A stretch of 64,000 nt of DNA from Anseranas semipalmata (lineage: Eukaryota; Chordata; Aves; Anseriformes; Anseranatidae). Under the pieces are notes generated by a model. It was not told the DNA's origin. It did no database searches and saw only the letters and a program-made list of their open reading frames with translations. Made by a program: the position numbers and the translations under genes. The stretch lies in the NCBI GenBank assembly GCA_013399115.1, contig VXAA01003386.1, forward strand, positions 749,889 to 813,888, read 5' to 3'. Positions 24,601-34,700 of this stretch are shown here, in pieces (the stretch's first letter is position 1; every line of letters starts with the position of its first letter).

Positions 24601-27600
24601 AGCAAAGAGTGCTATCAGGTTATGAGCAGACTGATGTATTCATTAAGGAAGAGGGAGTTTCAGTCTCTCTTCCTTGCATAGAGGGACAATAAGGGGCCCC
24701 TGATCTTTCCCTTAATTCAGTCTTCATGTATGCAACTGATCTCATCTCAGACCAATGTCCTTTGGAACAGATCACAGAAAATGTGATACTAGACCAGTTC
24801 ACAGAAGACCACAAGAACTGCTGCAGTAAAACAAGGTTTACAATATCTTTCTTTCTGTATCTCAGAACAGTAGGAACCCAGGCTGCTTTTTGATGGCAGG
24901 GAAGGGGATTTTAATTGAACTTGTAGATGGTGAATGGTCAACTTAGAAAAGCTCAGGTCTCAACTGTGTCATTCTACCTCACTTGAATGTTTGATTTTAC
25001 TTTTAAAGGGAGAGTGTCTATGTATTTAGGCTTTGTCATCCTTTTTTTTTATTTTTACTTTATTTTTTTAAAGAAGTCACACAGCTTAGACAACCATCAT
25101 CCAGTAGCTTCGTGATTAACACCAAACACTATAATAATAAATTGACCTTTGAAATAAGAGATGCAGCAATACCTAAGAAGCCTAAGAGGACTGAAGCTGA
25201 CTGTCCTGCAGTCAGCTATAAGAGAACACACGCAGAGAGACTCCAGACACACAAGCTACATTTTGGGGGTGGGCAGAAGGGGAGAAACAGGAGAGGCAAT
25301 AGTTGAGAAGACATGATTAGATTTTCAGGCCAACCTTTGGTTCTCCCACACGTGAGGGGAGAGTGGGCCCTTTTGGAAGGCAGCACAGACTAAGCAGCAG
25401 ACCTAGAAACAAGTTTTCCATCTTGATCCACGACTCAGATCTGAAGATGGTCCCTTGCTGTGGAACTGTGATTTTAAGGATTCAGAGCCTCTCTTGATAT
25501 TTCAGAGATTTCCAGATGGTTACAGACTATAGCAACAGTTTACACAGTTAAACATGATAGAACTTGCCCAGCTAGCTTTTCACCCAGCTCTAGCTAGGTG
25601 GAAAGATCTAGAACTAAGCTAATAGCAGAGCCTGGAAGCAGCATTCACTACCAGTACACCTGTGACTCCCTTGTCTCTCAGCAGGTGGTACTTCTGCCTT
25701 GTGAAACACAAAACCACACTGTGGAACGCACAGCATGTCTTTTGGTCTTGCTGCAGTGAACATTTGTCAGCCAAGACCGAATTACCTTGGATACCATTTG
25801 GCATGTTCCCTCCACGGGTCATCTCCAAACGCCCAGTTCCTTACACCTCCATCACAGTAAAAACACCTCACCACATCACCTTGTCCTGAAAAAGACATCA
25901 AATGGTATATCAGATGTCAAATCACCTCATGGTCTCCTAGCCCTAGATCAGAACCTGGGGAGAGATTCAGCACAAATCACAAGCTACAGGACAGAACAGA
26001 TGAGCACAGGACAACTCATTAGCATTGTACAAGTTGTGTAGAGGCAGGAAATCCAAAGACAGTCAGAACTCCCAGAGCTGTAGCTGGTTGAGATGATTCC
26101 AGAGCTGGGTCACAAGCTAACAAGCAGCACACATGGGATCACCATAGCTCACAAGTACACACATACCTATCTAATCCCCTCTTGCCTACATTTAGAGTAC
26201 AGCTGTAATTAATTATACCTATAAACATACTTTATTTCCTAACCATGATCTGCCATAATCATCAGCTGGTACAGTGAAGCAACATACATAGCTTCCACCT
26301 CATGGGCATAAAGATTTACCACAACATGGTCCCAAGCTACCCACCCTGCTACTGTGGGTCTCTTCACAATCTGAGAAAAGAAAATCGAAGCCAAGCACAG
26401 CTGAGAACTGCCTGCAAATGCCCTGCCCTAACGATGATGAAAATTTCAGTGAAGCCTGCCAGTAAGTTTGGGTCAGAGACATGATCTTCCAAAGATAAGG
26501 GCACTGTTTGGCTTATTTCAAGTGCTTGGTTCCAGAGTTCTCCAGCTCAAGTGACAGCAGGGGAGTGCCACTGCAGACCGCTTCCTAACAGTCCCCAAAG
26601 GGAGCCTCTGTGCCCAGCTCTTAAACAGCTGGTCTGCAAGTGATAAATCAAATCCAACAAAAGACACATTTTTAGCTGTGGCACTGCTTTAGTTTATTCT
26701 GTGCTTCTGGCCAAGCTGGTCTTTTGTGTGCCTTGAAACTTAAAATACAAATAATATAATAGGCATGCGTACTGTTTAGCCCACACTGCCATGCTTTGAG
26801 CAGACAGGTGCAGGTTTTTAGTATTTAACTGCATTTACAGCAAGACTGAGGTTACAAAGTTTCACCGAAAATCTCACAGAAGTAAACAGACATCAGTGAA
26901 CAAAGCAGTCACTTCGTCCAACCAGAGCTAAAAAGAACAGGTCAGTTATTTAGACAGTCCTTCCTATGGGCATGCCACTGTGTTGCATCTCAAATTTTGC
27001 ACCTATCACAACATTTAAAGATGAAAGGAAAGGGCAGCCTTACTAAGAAATAGAACTTAAATGGAGAAAGAGGCAATTCAGTTTTACTTCAAAAATGAGA
27101 GCATGAGACATTCAGGGTTTTTCTTTTCCCCCCCTCCATTGGAGAGGGAGCTTTAGTCTGTAGGCCCTGCCTGCCACTTCCTTCCATGTCTCAGTTATTG
27201 ACGTCCAAATATGAAACCAAAAGATGCCTTCATCGCATGGAAGAAGGAACATTTCTAACACAAATATCACTACATCAGATTGCAAAAAGAAAAGGATTTC
27301 CCCCCCACGCCCCCAGTATTTAATTACAGCAAACCATGAACATACTGGAAGCATTCCCTGCAACTGCTCAATCCAGGAAGCAGTACTTACTCAGACCTGC
27401 TACCTAGCCAGCAAAGCCTCCAAGGAGAAACAACCAAGGACATGTATACATTCATATGAATATGGTAACAAGAAATATTGCATATTTTACTCTAAAAAGA
27501 ATCTTTTCTAGTTTGGTAATGTAAGTCCAGAGTCCTTATGGCAATGAGCCACAATGCCAGTCAAATTGGCTATCTACCAACAAGTTTCATTCAGAGTTGC

Positions 27601-29184
27601 ATTTTTGAGAAGAGAAGGCGGTAGTGTAAGACAGAGCTTACATGAAACATGGCATACCAAGGAAGTGCCTTAAGTCCTTCTAAAAGTGCAAGTAACAAAT
27701 AGGTTCAACACATCTTAAAGCACACACACTCAATTCCAGTAAAACATATGTTTAAAACGTGTCACTTTTCCATTCCTGCTGGTAAGGGGAAAGACAAACT
27801 TACTAGTGGATTCATCAGTACTCAAAACCAGAGTTCAACATAGAATGAATTCTGCCCAAGCAGTATATAAAACAGCACAGGCTGAAGGAAGGATGTGGTT
27901 TCTAACTATACTAGATGTACTTGCAAGTATCTGGGCAAGCAATAACATTAAAACGCACTGACATCTTCAAAAACTAACTTGAATAAGAGTTTAAAAAAAT
28001 GCAGCAGCTTTCAAAGTAGTGCTTCAGCTAAAAAAAGCTGCAAATTCATCAAGTTTACTTTCATGTCTAGGAGCTACAAGCTAGTACAAAGATATCAGCT
28101 GACATACACATTTATACCACTAGAACAGAGCCAGAAAAGTTTCACTACCAAAAAGCTGGAAAATACTTCAGCATAAAGCCATGGGCAGCATCTAAGGAAG
28201 CAACACCAACAGCCAGGCATTTTAAAGTACTGCAGGATCCTGAATCAACAGCACCTTCATGAAGATACCATGTGACAGCAAGACATAAACGCAGCTGATT
28301 CTGCTTTACAGGGGACCACATTTACTCTGTCAAAGCCCTCAAATAAGCACTCTTTTCTGTATGTTTGGTTGGCTTGCAACATGAACGTAACACTCACACT
28401 CTGCTGTTCACAAGTGATCTCAAGCACTCAGTTTACAATCCCTGCAGGGCTTTTGTTGTTTGCTTTTCAGAATGGTTCAGCTAAGCAAAACTTGCATCAA
28501 GTAGGGTCAACTCCTCTCTGTAGCCGAGAGTTCTAGTCTGACATCTCCTCCAGCATTTGGCACAGTAAATTAAGATTTAGCTACAGGTTCCCAGACAGGA
28601 ATATATACAAACATAGTTTTACAACATTACACAGAGGGAGAGAGACTTTCTTGGGTGTTCCTACCTGTGTAAAAGAATCCTGCTCTAGCCAGTTGCTCAG
28701 GAGGCATTTCAGTATATTGTGGCCAGTTCTGAAATGTTGATAGTCTCATCTCCTCTGTTACCATTTCTGGGTATTCTGGTTGGTTGGGCAGGACTGTCTC
28801 CTCGTTGTCTATCCTCTGCAAGAGACTGAGGAACTGCCCATCCACACAGTCAAATATTCCCTGCAGAGGAAGCAGTTGTTGGTCCTGAACAGCCTCATGG
28901 TAGATGAATTTACAGAAAGGGAAGAACTTCAGGTGCTCCCCTATTGGGCAATCACCAGGTTCCCAGTCCTTCAGGATACCACCACAGCAGAAGCACTGTA
29001 CTTGGTCTCCTGGACCCACAAAGAAAAAGCCAGCCTTGGCCAAATCCCAGGCAGACACTGGTGAGCTGTCTGGCCACTGTGAAAAAGTCCTCAGTCTTCT
29101 TGCTTCATCCCTCATGCTGGAATTGAACAGCTGGTAGTGAGAAGTACTGAGATGAGTCTCCTCTGCTGGTACTGTGGCCGCCAT
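21413..29184 (-). CDS. BIRC7: BIRC7-like IAP: complement(join(21413..21615, 23143..23361, 24299..24344, 24446..24524, 25786..25885, 28665..29184))
   Basis: Inhibitor-of-apoptosis RING E3 ligase, expected to bind caspases/Smac-type ligands and ubiquitinate targets in the cytoplasm. Six exons join without phase error (1167 bases) to 388 residues. BIR1 spans about 27-95 (Zn ligands C64, C67, H84, C91). BIR2 spans about 144-212 (C181, C184, H201, C208), with D195 and W204 at the acidic and Trp positions of the IBM groove (E314/W323 in XIAP BIR3). A UBA domain spans about 263-307 (MGF at 274-276). The C3HC4 RING spans 341-375 and the protein ends VRTFMS. BIR2 and the VDGQ segment match human livin best, and BIRC7 synteny agrees. 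Human livin has one BIR and no UBA, so the name rests on synteny and BIR2 similarity. The start ATG has a strong context (GACATGG). Confidence 0.92.
21616..23142 (-). other. BIRC7: BIRC7 intron 6
   Basis: 1.5 kb intron before the RING exon. Apart from the A run (minus-strand T run) at about 21628-21642 next to the acceptor, nothing was recognised. Confidence 0.85.
23143..23361 (-). CDS. BIRC7: BIRC7 exon 6: UBA domain
   Basis: 219 bases after a ctgctttacag acceptor and before g|gtatgc. It contains [20 protein letters not shown] and [16 protein letters not shown], matching the UBA segment of XIAP/cIAP proteins (MGF loop, then the third helix ending DLL). In those proteins it binds ubiquitin chains. 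Human livin lacks this exon. Confidence 0.93.
23362..24298 (-). other. BIRC7: BIRC7 intron 5
   Basis: 0.94 kb intron between the linker and UBA exons. No other element was recognised. Confidence 0.8.
24299..24344 (-). CDS. BIRC7: BIRC7 exon 5: short polar linker
   Basis: 46 bases after a gacattttcag acceptor, encoding [15 protein letters not shown] between BIR2 and UBA. The donor is weak (aag|gttggt) although it keeps G at +5. The exon is required for phase: skipping it would shift the frame into the UBA exon. Confidence 0.8.
24446..24524 (-). CDS. BIRC7: BIRC7 exon 4: end of BIR2
   Basis: 79 bases after a tttctgcttatag acceptor and before a gtgagt donor. It encodes (R)[18 protein letters not shown] and ends LPS. 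C208 is the last zinc ligand. Human livin has the closely similar CQFLLRSKGRDFV. Confidence 0.94.
24525..25785 (-). other. BIRC7: BIRC7 intron 3
   Basis: 1.26 kb intron splitting BIR2 before its last zinc ligand. No repeat or RNA gene was recognised. Confidence 0.85.
25786..25885 (-). CDS. BIRC7: BIRC7 exon 3: BIR2 zinc-binding core
   Basis: 100 bases after a tctttttcag acceptor and ending ccaag|gtaatt. It encodes [13 protein letters not shown] and [13 protein letters not shown], completing the BIR2 groove. Confidence 0.95.
25886..28664 (-). other. BIRC7: BIRC7 intron 2
   Basis: 2.8 kb intron interrupting BIR2 after AGFFYTG. Only chance ORFs were seen. Confidence 0.85.
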
Positions 29185-29193
29185 GTCCTCGTT
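28665..29193 (-). CDS. BIRC7: BIRC7 exon 2: start codon, BIR1 and first half of BIR2
   Basis: Acceptor ctcattctctttcag, then nine 5' UTR bases and ATG at 29184-29182. The exon carries residues 1-173 plus one base and ends acag|gtagga. BIR1 contains CFCCGG and [10 protein letters not shown]. The linker at 111-118 reads [11 protein letters not shown]2 starts [11 protein letters not shown] and is cut at the AGFFYTG boundary. In BIR1 the groove Trp is replaced by Phe (F87), so IBM binding by BIR1 is doubtful. Confidence 0.95.
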
Positions 29194-31556
29194 CTGAAAG
29201 AGAATGAGATAATCCAGAGCAGTCAGCTGGGTTCCCAGTGTCAGGCAGCACTCACCCTGTGTTATTTGTTCTACATCCCCACAGCTCATCCCCATGCATA
29301 TTCTGGAAAACTCGTGGTCTTGACAAAGCTGAGCTTGTTTCAGAATTGCAGCCCAATCAGAGATCTGGTGCTTGTATACTTTACTGCTAAAGTTTTGCTG
29401 AGTCCTTGCTAGTGTGCCAGAAGGGAAGAGACCTGCACTTTCTGATCCCCTCTGCCAGTTTGCAGGAGAGATGCTTGCAGGAACAGATAGTGGAGGGGGA
29501 GGGCAAAACCCGTGCTGCCTCTCTTGCTGAGCCAATCCAGCTTTCAGCCTCTGATCTGTGATAAATCCCCACTCATTTTGCTCAGCCTTTAACTTATCAT
29601 TAAAAAGACCACATTTTTGCCCCCAAAAGGAAAACAAACACATAAGCAGACACAATATAACAGAGCAGAGAACAGTCACACCCAAGCAAACATTGTCTCA
29701 ATGTCCAGTTCACAGCCAAGTACTACACAGTATGAGATTTCTTATAACCTTATTATGCTAATTAAACATTATACATAGAAATATCTCTATTACAGAGTAC
29801 TCTCCAGGAAACAGTCTAAAATAATTAAGTCCAGTTTCTAGAGGGAGGTGTCCTTAATCAAGGAAAGATAAGATATTTTCTCTCTGTGCTAGTCCTATGC
29901 AAGGGGAAGTTAAAGTAGTGAATGCCCACTTATCCAAGCCCCCATCCTGCTCAAGGTAATAGCCCTTCCCTGCGCAAGTAAGCTAGGTTGTAACTCAGCT
30001 ACTGTTTCTAATATTTTCTATATGGCTTGTAAATACACTATCAAAGGTCATACAGTTACACAACTGAGAATCGAGATCAATTGAACTGAATGCTTAAGGA
30101 ACTCCCCTGGAGTAAAGTCACTACACATGTAAATAAATGGTAGGTACAAGCAAATCTATTTCTTTTAATTAAGTGCCCCGAAAATCCCTTCACCACCCAA
30201 CTCAGGAGGTCAATTCATCCCAAGGAAATGCGGACTACTGGTTATCAGAGCAAAGCATTACAAGCACATAGACCCAATATATCGCACAGGAATATATTAA
30301 ATTAGAAAAGGATAAATCTTCAGGTGTGTATAGACACAGCATTTCAATCTGATGCATGAACAAAATGTTTAAATTGATAGCTAGCTACTGCAGTGCACTC
30401 CCTTGAGTAGGTACACTGCAAAAAACAATTAAGCAGAAAATACCAGTATAGTAGCTGACTGCAGCGAGCAAGTCATGTAAGACTTAAGAGGCACTTAGGC
30501 CACTAACATCTCTGAAGGACTATTCCTCTCAGATAAGTACTGCAGTATATTTAGGGAATGGGGGGGGAGAACAACCTTACAAAACATTTTAGTTGCAAGA
30601 CCTGAAAGCAGATTTAACAAATCCATTCTTCATAGGTATTGCACAGTGAGATTTCAAAGGCAAAAGGAAGCTTGCTCAGCTACATGCTTCTCAAAATAAA
30701 AGCGAGCAAGGAAGAGAAAGTTCATTAGCAATTAAAGTTTTCTTCTACAACCAAAATCACAAAAGATGGTTGTAGGGAAAAAAGGTTCTAAATGCTTGTT
30801 CTAGGAACTGTGCTTTTACTTAATACACTGAAGCAGTTCCTTAAGAACTATACTGCTGGTATAAAGAAAAATCCATAGAAGAAGAACATAAAAGCTGTAT
30901 TAGTCACTGATACACAGCAGAATTTGTAAACTAAGCAAATTTGTGAGCATGCAATTTTTCAGCCTGCACAACAGATTTTGCTCTCAGAACACAGAGAAAT
31001 GACAGACTCAATCATCAGGTGCAGTTCCACAACATCAGTGTTGCTCTCATCTTAGGCCCTGACAAAACAACAAGGTTATTATTCTCAAGCTGCAACAGGC
31101 ACTATTTTTCATGTAAAAGATGACCAAGAGTTATCATAGACTACTTCTACTTAGCAAGTACACATAGAGCAAGCTTCACAGCAAAAGGAAAAGAAAGTTA
31201 CTCCACCCAAAAACTTAACAGCTGAATCAAGCCTTGGTTTTTTTTTTTTTTAAGAGATGTGACATAGAAGAAAGAGATATAGATTTAGTTTTTTTGCTTA
31301 CAAAAAAAATACTGCTATGGTTTGCCTACTTGAAAGACATTAGATGTTCTGCAAAGCATATGAATAACTGGTAACAAAGCTCTCCTCACCAAATTAATAT
31401 TTTAAATAGCTATAACATAAATAAAAGACAATATTCTCTCATTACCCACTGCTTATACCTACTTAGTAATATATTTTTAGAGCAATATTACAGCTAACAT
31501 CAACAGCCCTCTACAACTTGGGCAATAAAGATGTTAAAACAAAAAACCTCACTTAC
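29194..31556 (-). other. BIRC7: BIRC7 intron 1
   Basis: 2.4 kb intron between the non-coding and first coding exons. Its last 490 bases stay open in the BIRC7 frame (discussed under findings); the rest shows nothing recognisable. Confidence 0.6.
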
Positions 31557-31670
31557 CTGAAGTAAACTACAAACCACTTCCAATAACTAAGACTCTCCCA
31601 AACTCACAATTTTCAAGCTATGCTCCTCTTTTCTCAGCAATACAGCCACCCTTCTCAAAGGGAGCAGAAA
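31557..31670 (-). other. BIRC7: BIRC7 non-coding exon 1 (5' end approximate)
   Basis: A near-perfect donor on the minus strand (ttcag|gtaagtg) lies below a CCAAT-box region, 2.4 kb upstream of the coding exon. No ATG occurs between the putative start and the donor, as expected of a 5' UTR exon. The 5' boundary is a guess from promoter spacing. Confidence 0.55.
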
Positions 31671-31745
31671 CCCCTACACAATGTAAGTGGCTCCACCTGA
31701 CACAGAGGCCATTTCTAAGGCAGTGTTTTCCCTGATTGGTTGGTT
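31671..31745 (-). promoter_or_regulatory. BIRC7 promoter with CCAAT box
   Basis: ACCAATCAGG (minus strand, 31740-31731) is a perfect NF-Y-type CCAAT box about 60-90 bases upstream of the inferred first exon. No clear TATA box and no CpG island were seen. Confidence 0.5.
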
Positions 31746-31759
31746 TTGTATTGAAATTC

Positions 31760-34700
31760 TCTGTCGGCTAAATGGCCCAAACTGCATCAGTGACTAAGTG
31801 GAAGTTATTGGAGAAAGATGTGAAGTTGATCTCAAGGTTCTTCCAGAAGATAACTGTTTGAGCCCCTAAAAAACAAGTAAGTCTTGTAACCTGGTTAAAG
31901 CCTAGCATAATACCAGTCATGACATCTTAATTATTAGATAATGCTTGCAATGTTGTTGTAGTGACTTTGCTACTACAGCTAAATGCTGAACAGTAAGGGT
32001 CTGAGGTTCTTTCTCCTTGGTGCAGGACCTCATGAGAAGAGCTAGCCCTTCTGTTCTGCTCTCTCCCAGGGAAATCCTTTTTAGTCCTTTTGATGTGACT
32101 TCTTTTCAGCTAGCAGATGTGACTTACACTGAATGTTTGTGCTTATGAAGAAACAGACCACACTTCAGCATTTCTGGAGATGTACAGTTAACCACTGAAA
32201 CATACCCAAACAGTAAGAACAGCAGTGAGTATGGCACTCTAGTGCTAAAAGACTCCATGCTGGGATGGCTGTTACACATTTCACATACAGATACATTCAG
32301 CATGCTCCTGATTTTGCAGATACTAAAGCAGCCTTCCAACGTGCAATTAAGTAGTTGCTTAGAGACTTGGAAGACTTAGGCTGTCTAAGACTGTGCCTCA
32401 GTTTCCCTGTCCCTCCAATAAGGACTATCATATTTTCTACCTCAGAAACATGGTTTAAGGATTAATTAGTCTGATTCTGATGACCATCAAAACCTCTTTG
32501 GACTCTGGCAATGTAATAGTCTTTAAATAGACACAAGTTACCTTTACGGCAAATGTACAGCCATGTTAAGACAGCTTTCCAAAGCCCCAGTGAAACACAG
32601 GAATTTTATTGTCAGCTGAATCAGGTCCAAACATCACTCGTGCATTGAGGTACTCTGTGGGAGCTGCTTTCAGACTACAGCAGATGACACTGATCTATGC
32701 CAGGCCAGAAAATCATGGGAGCCTTGGGAACACTGATCACTACTGGAAATAAAAGGGTTCTCAGTAGAACTACTCATTTTCCTAAACTGCTGATGTTTTG
32801 TGCAGCCATGATTTTTTCTTTAATTTCTATTGATGTAACGACAGAAATGAAAATAATCATATTCTAAAAGGAGACTGTTCAGACATAAGTTATGACATTT
32901 GTCACATATGCCACAGTATGTCATACAGGGGCATGACAGCAGTTCCTTATAAAGAGCTTGCAGTAATGCTGTGGCTATAATAGCATTATTGTATCTTTTT
33001 CACCTTGCTCTCACATACGTATGTTTTGCACCTTACAATTTCCAAGAAAATGTACTATAAAATGAAAAGACAATAGCAACAAGAATTTACTCAAGAGTGC
33101 TTGAATACATTACATTGCCCTTACTTTGGAAATAAATACTAACTCTTTTGCTACTATCACATCTTTACAACTCAAAATCTTTCTACTCCTTTGCCTTCCT
33201 GTGGTCATAATTCAGAATGAAGGATTTTAAGGTCAGTTTTGAAAGGTGCAGTTACTTGAAAATGAGTTTGTCTCTACCATTTTTCTTCCTGAGAAGATGC
33301 ATGCAGCTTATTGTAAACTATGTATTTGAGAAAACATAAATTGTCCCTGTTAACATAAGAACACAGGTGTTCTATGCTTGTAAAAAAAAAAAAAAGATAA
33401 ATTGAGATTTTTCTTCTAAGAACATCCACGTCCTTTTCTTACAGGCAAGCCTATACAAACATTTCAATTAAACAGTCTGTTGTGGAAACTTTTTTTTAAT
33501 TAAATACATGTTTATGAAAATCCCTTGAGCAGTAGGGGGCAGTGCATATATATGAAATTTACAGAATCTTGTAACGTGTGAAGGTGGTTCTTTTTTATTT
33601 GTCCATAATGAATTCATATGTAATTGCATATTATCTTCTGCTGCACACATCCTGTTCTTGAAGGATGTATCTTAAAAATGTAAGATACAGACTTAAAAAA
33701 AAAAAAAATACCTCTTACAGATGCTGTTTTGTGGACTCTGTTAATGGCTTCTGGCAAATTACCTGTTAATAGATAAGAATGATCAGTTCTTGTCTTATGA
33801 AACATTTTGTAAGCAATGAGATGGTCTTGTACTGCTTATAACTAGCTTGCTTCTAAACTGTGACCTCAGGAGGTATTGGGAACATGGTAGGCTCCTTGAT
33901 CTGCTTACTTCACAGTCACACCTAGGCCTCACCAGCAGTCTGCAAGCAGCTGTCAGGGATGCTTTCAGAGAATGCTTCAAAAGTCTGACCATGGCACAGC
34001 GCAGCACTGATGCACTGTAGTGCTGCGGTACAGGTGTACTGAATTGCCAAGTCTGTACAATTCCACTTCTTCTAGGGGAGCCCCTGGGGCAACTGGGGCT
34101 ATGGTTCCACGTTCGCTCTGCATCAAGGGCAAGTCTATCAAAATAGACCACAGATAGCGTCCACCTCCATTTTAAAGATGGTGATGTTGGACACAGGGAA
34201 GCTGAGTAACTTGTCAGGTTTATGAGGTGCCTTGGGCAGTGTCAAGAACAAGCTTTTCTTTTTTCTGTATTGTCATTTCCCTATCCTCCAAGCCTGTTAA
34301 AGAGGGAAAAGCTGTATAAAAGTTCAGAGGAGCTGAAAGACAGCTTCTAAGTTAATTTACAAAATTTCACTGATTCTGGCAGTGATAGTTTTTGTTTGTT
34401 TTTTTTTGTTAAAATACCACTTTTAACATCATGCAAGCTTCAAGACAGGTTTAAGGTTAGTTTTATGTGGAGGGATGCTCACATAATAGATTTGGGAGGA
34501 AACAATTCATCAACAACGGAAAGCTCAGAAGGACTAGTGACTGTAGCAGAAGAAGCTGAAGTGACAAATCTGATGCTGAGAGAAATTAAAGATAAGCCAG
34601 CATGCTCAAGGATAAATGATGGGGTTTTATTTCAGCCCACCAAAATTTTGAGCAAATAACATACTCGGTAATGTCTTGTTTGCAACCAATATTGATCTTT

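Noticed and set aside
28780..29137. Plus-strand ORFs antisense to the BIR exon
   Set aside because: Shadows of the BIRC7 coding exon, whose zinc-ligand pattern fixes the true strand.
33795..34151. 118-codon minus-strand ORF between BIRC7 and YTHDF1
   Set aside because: No family resemblance, no partner exon and an unremarkable start context; treated as chance.
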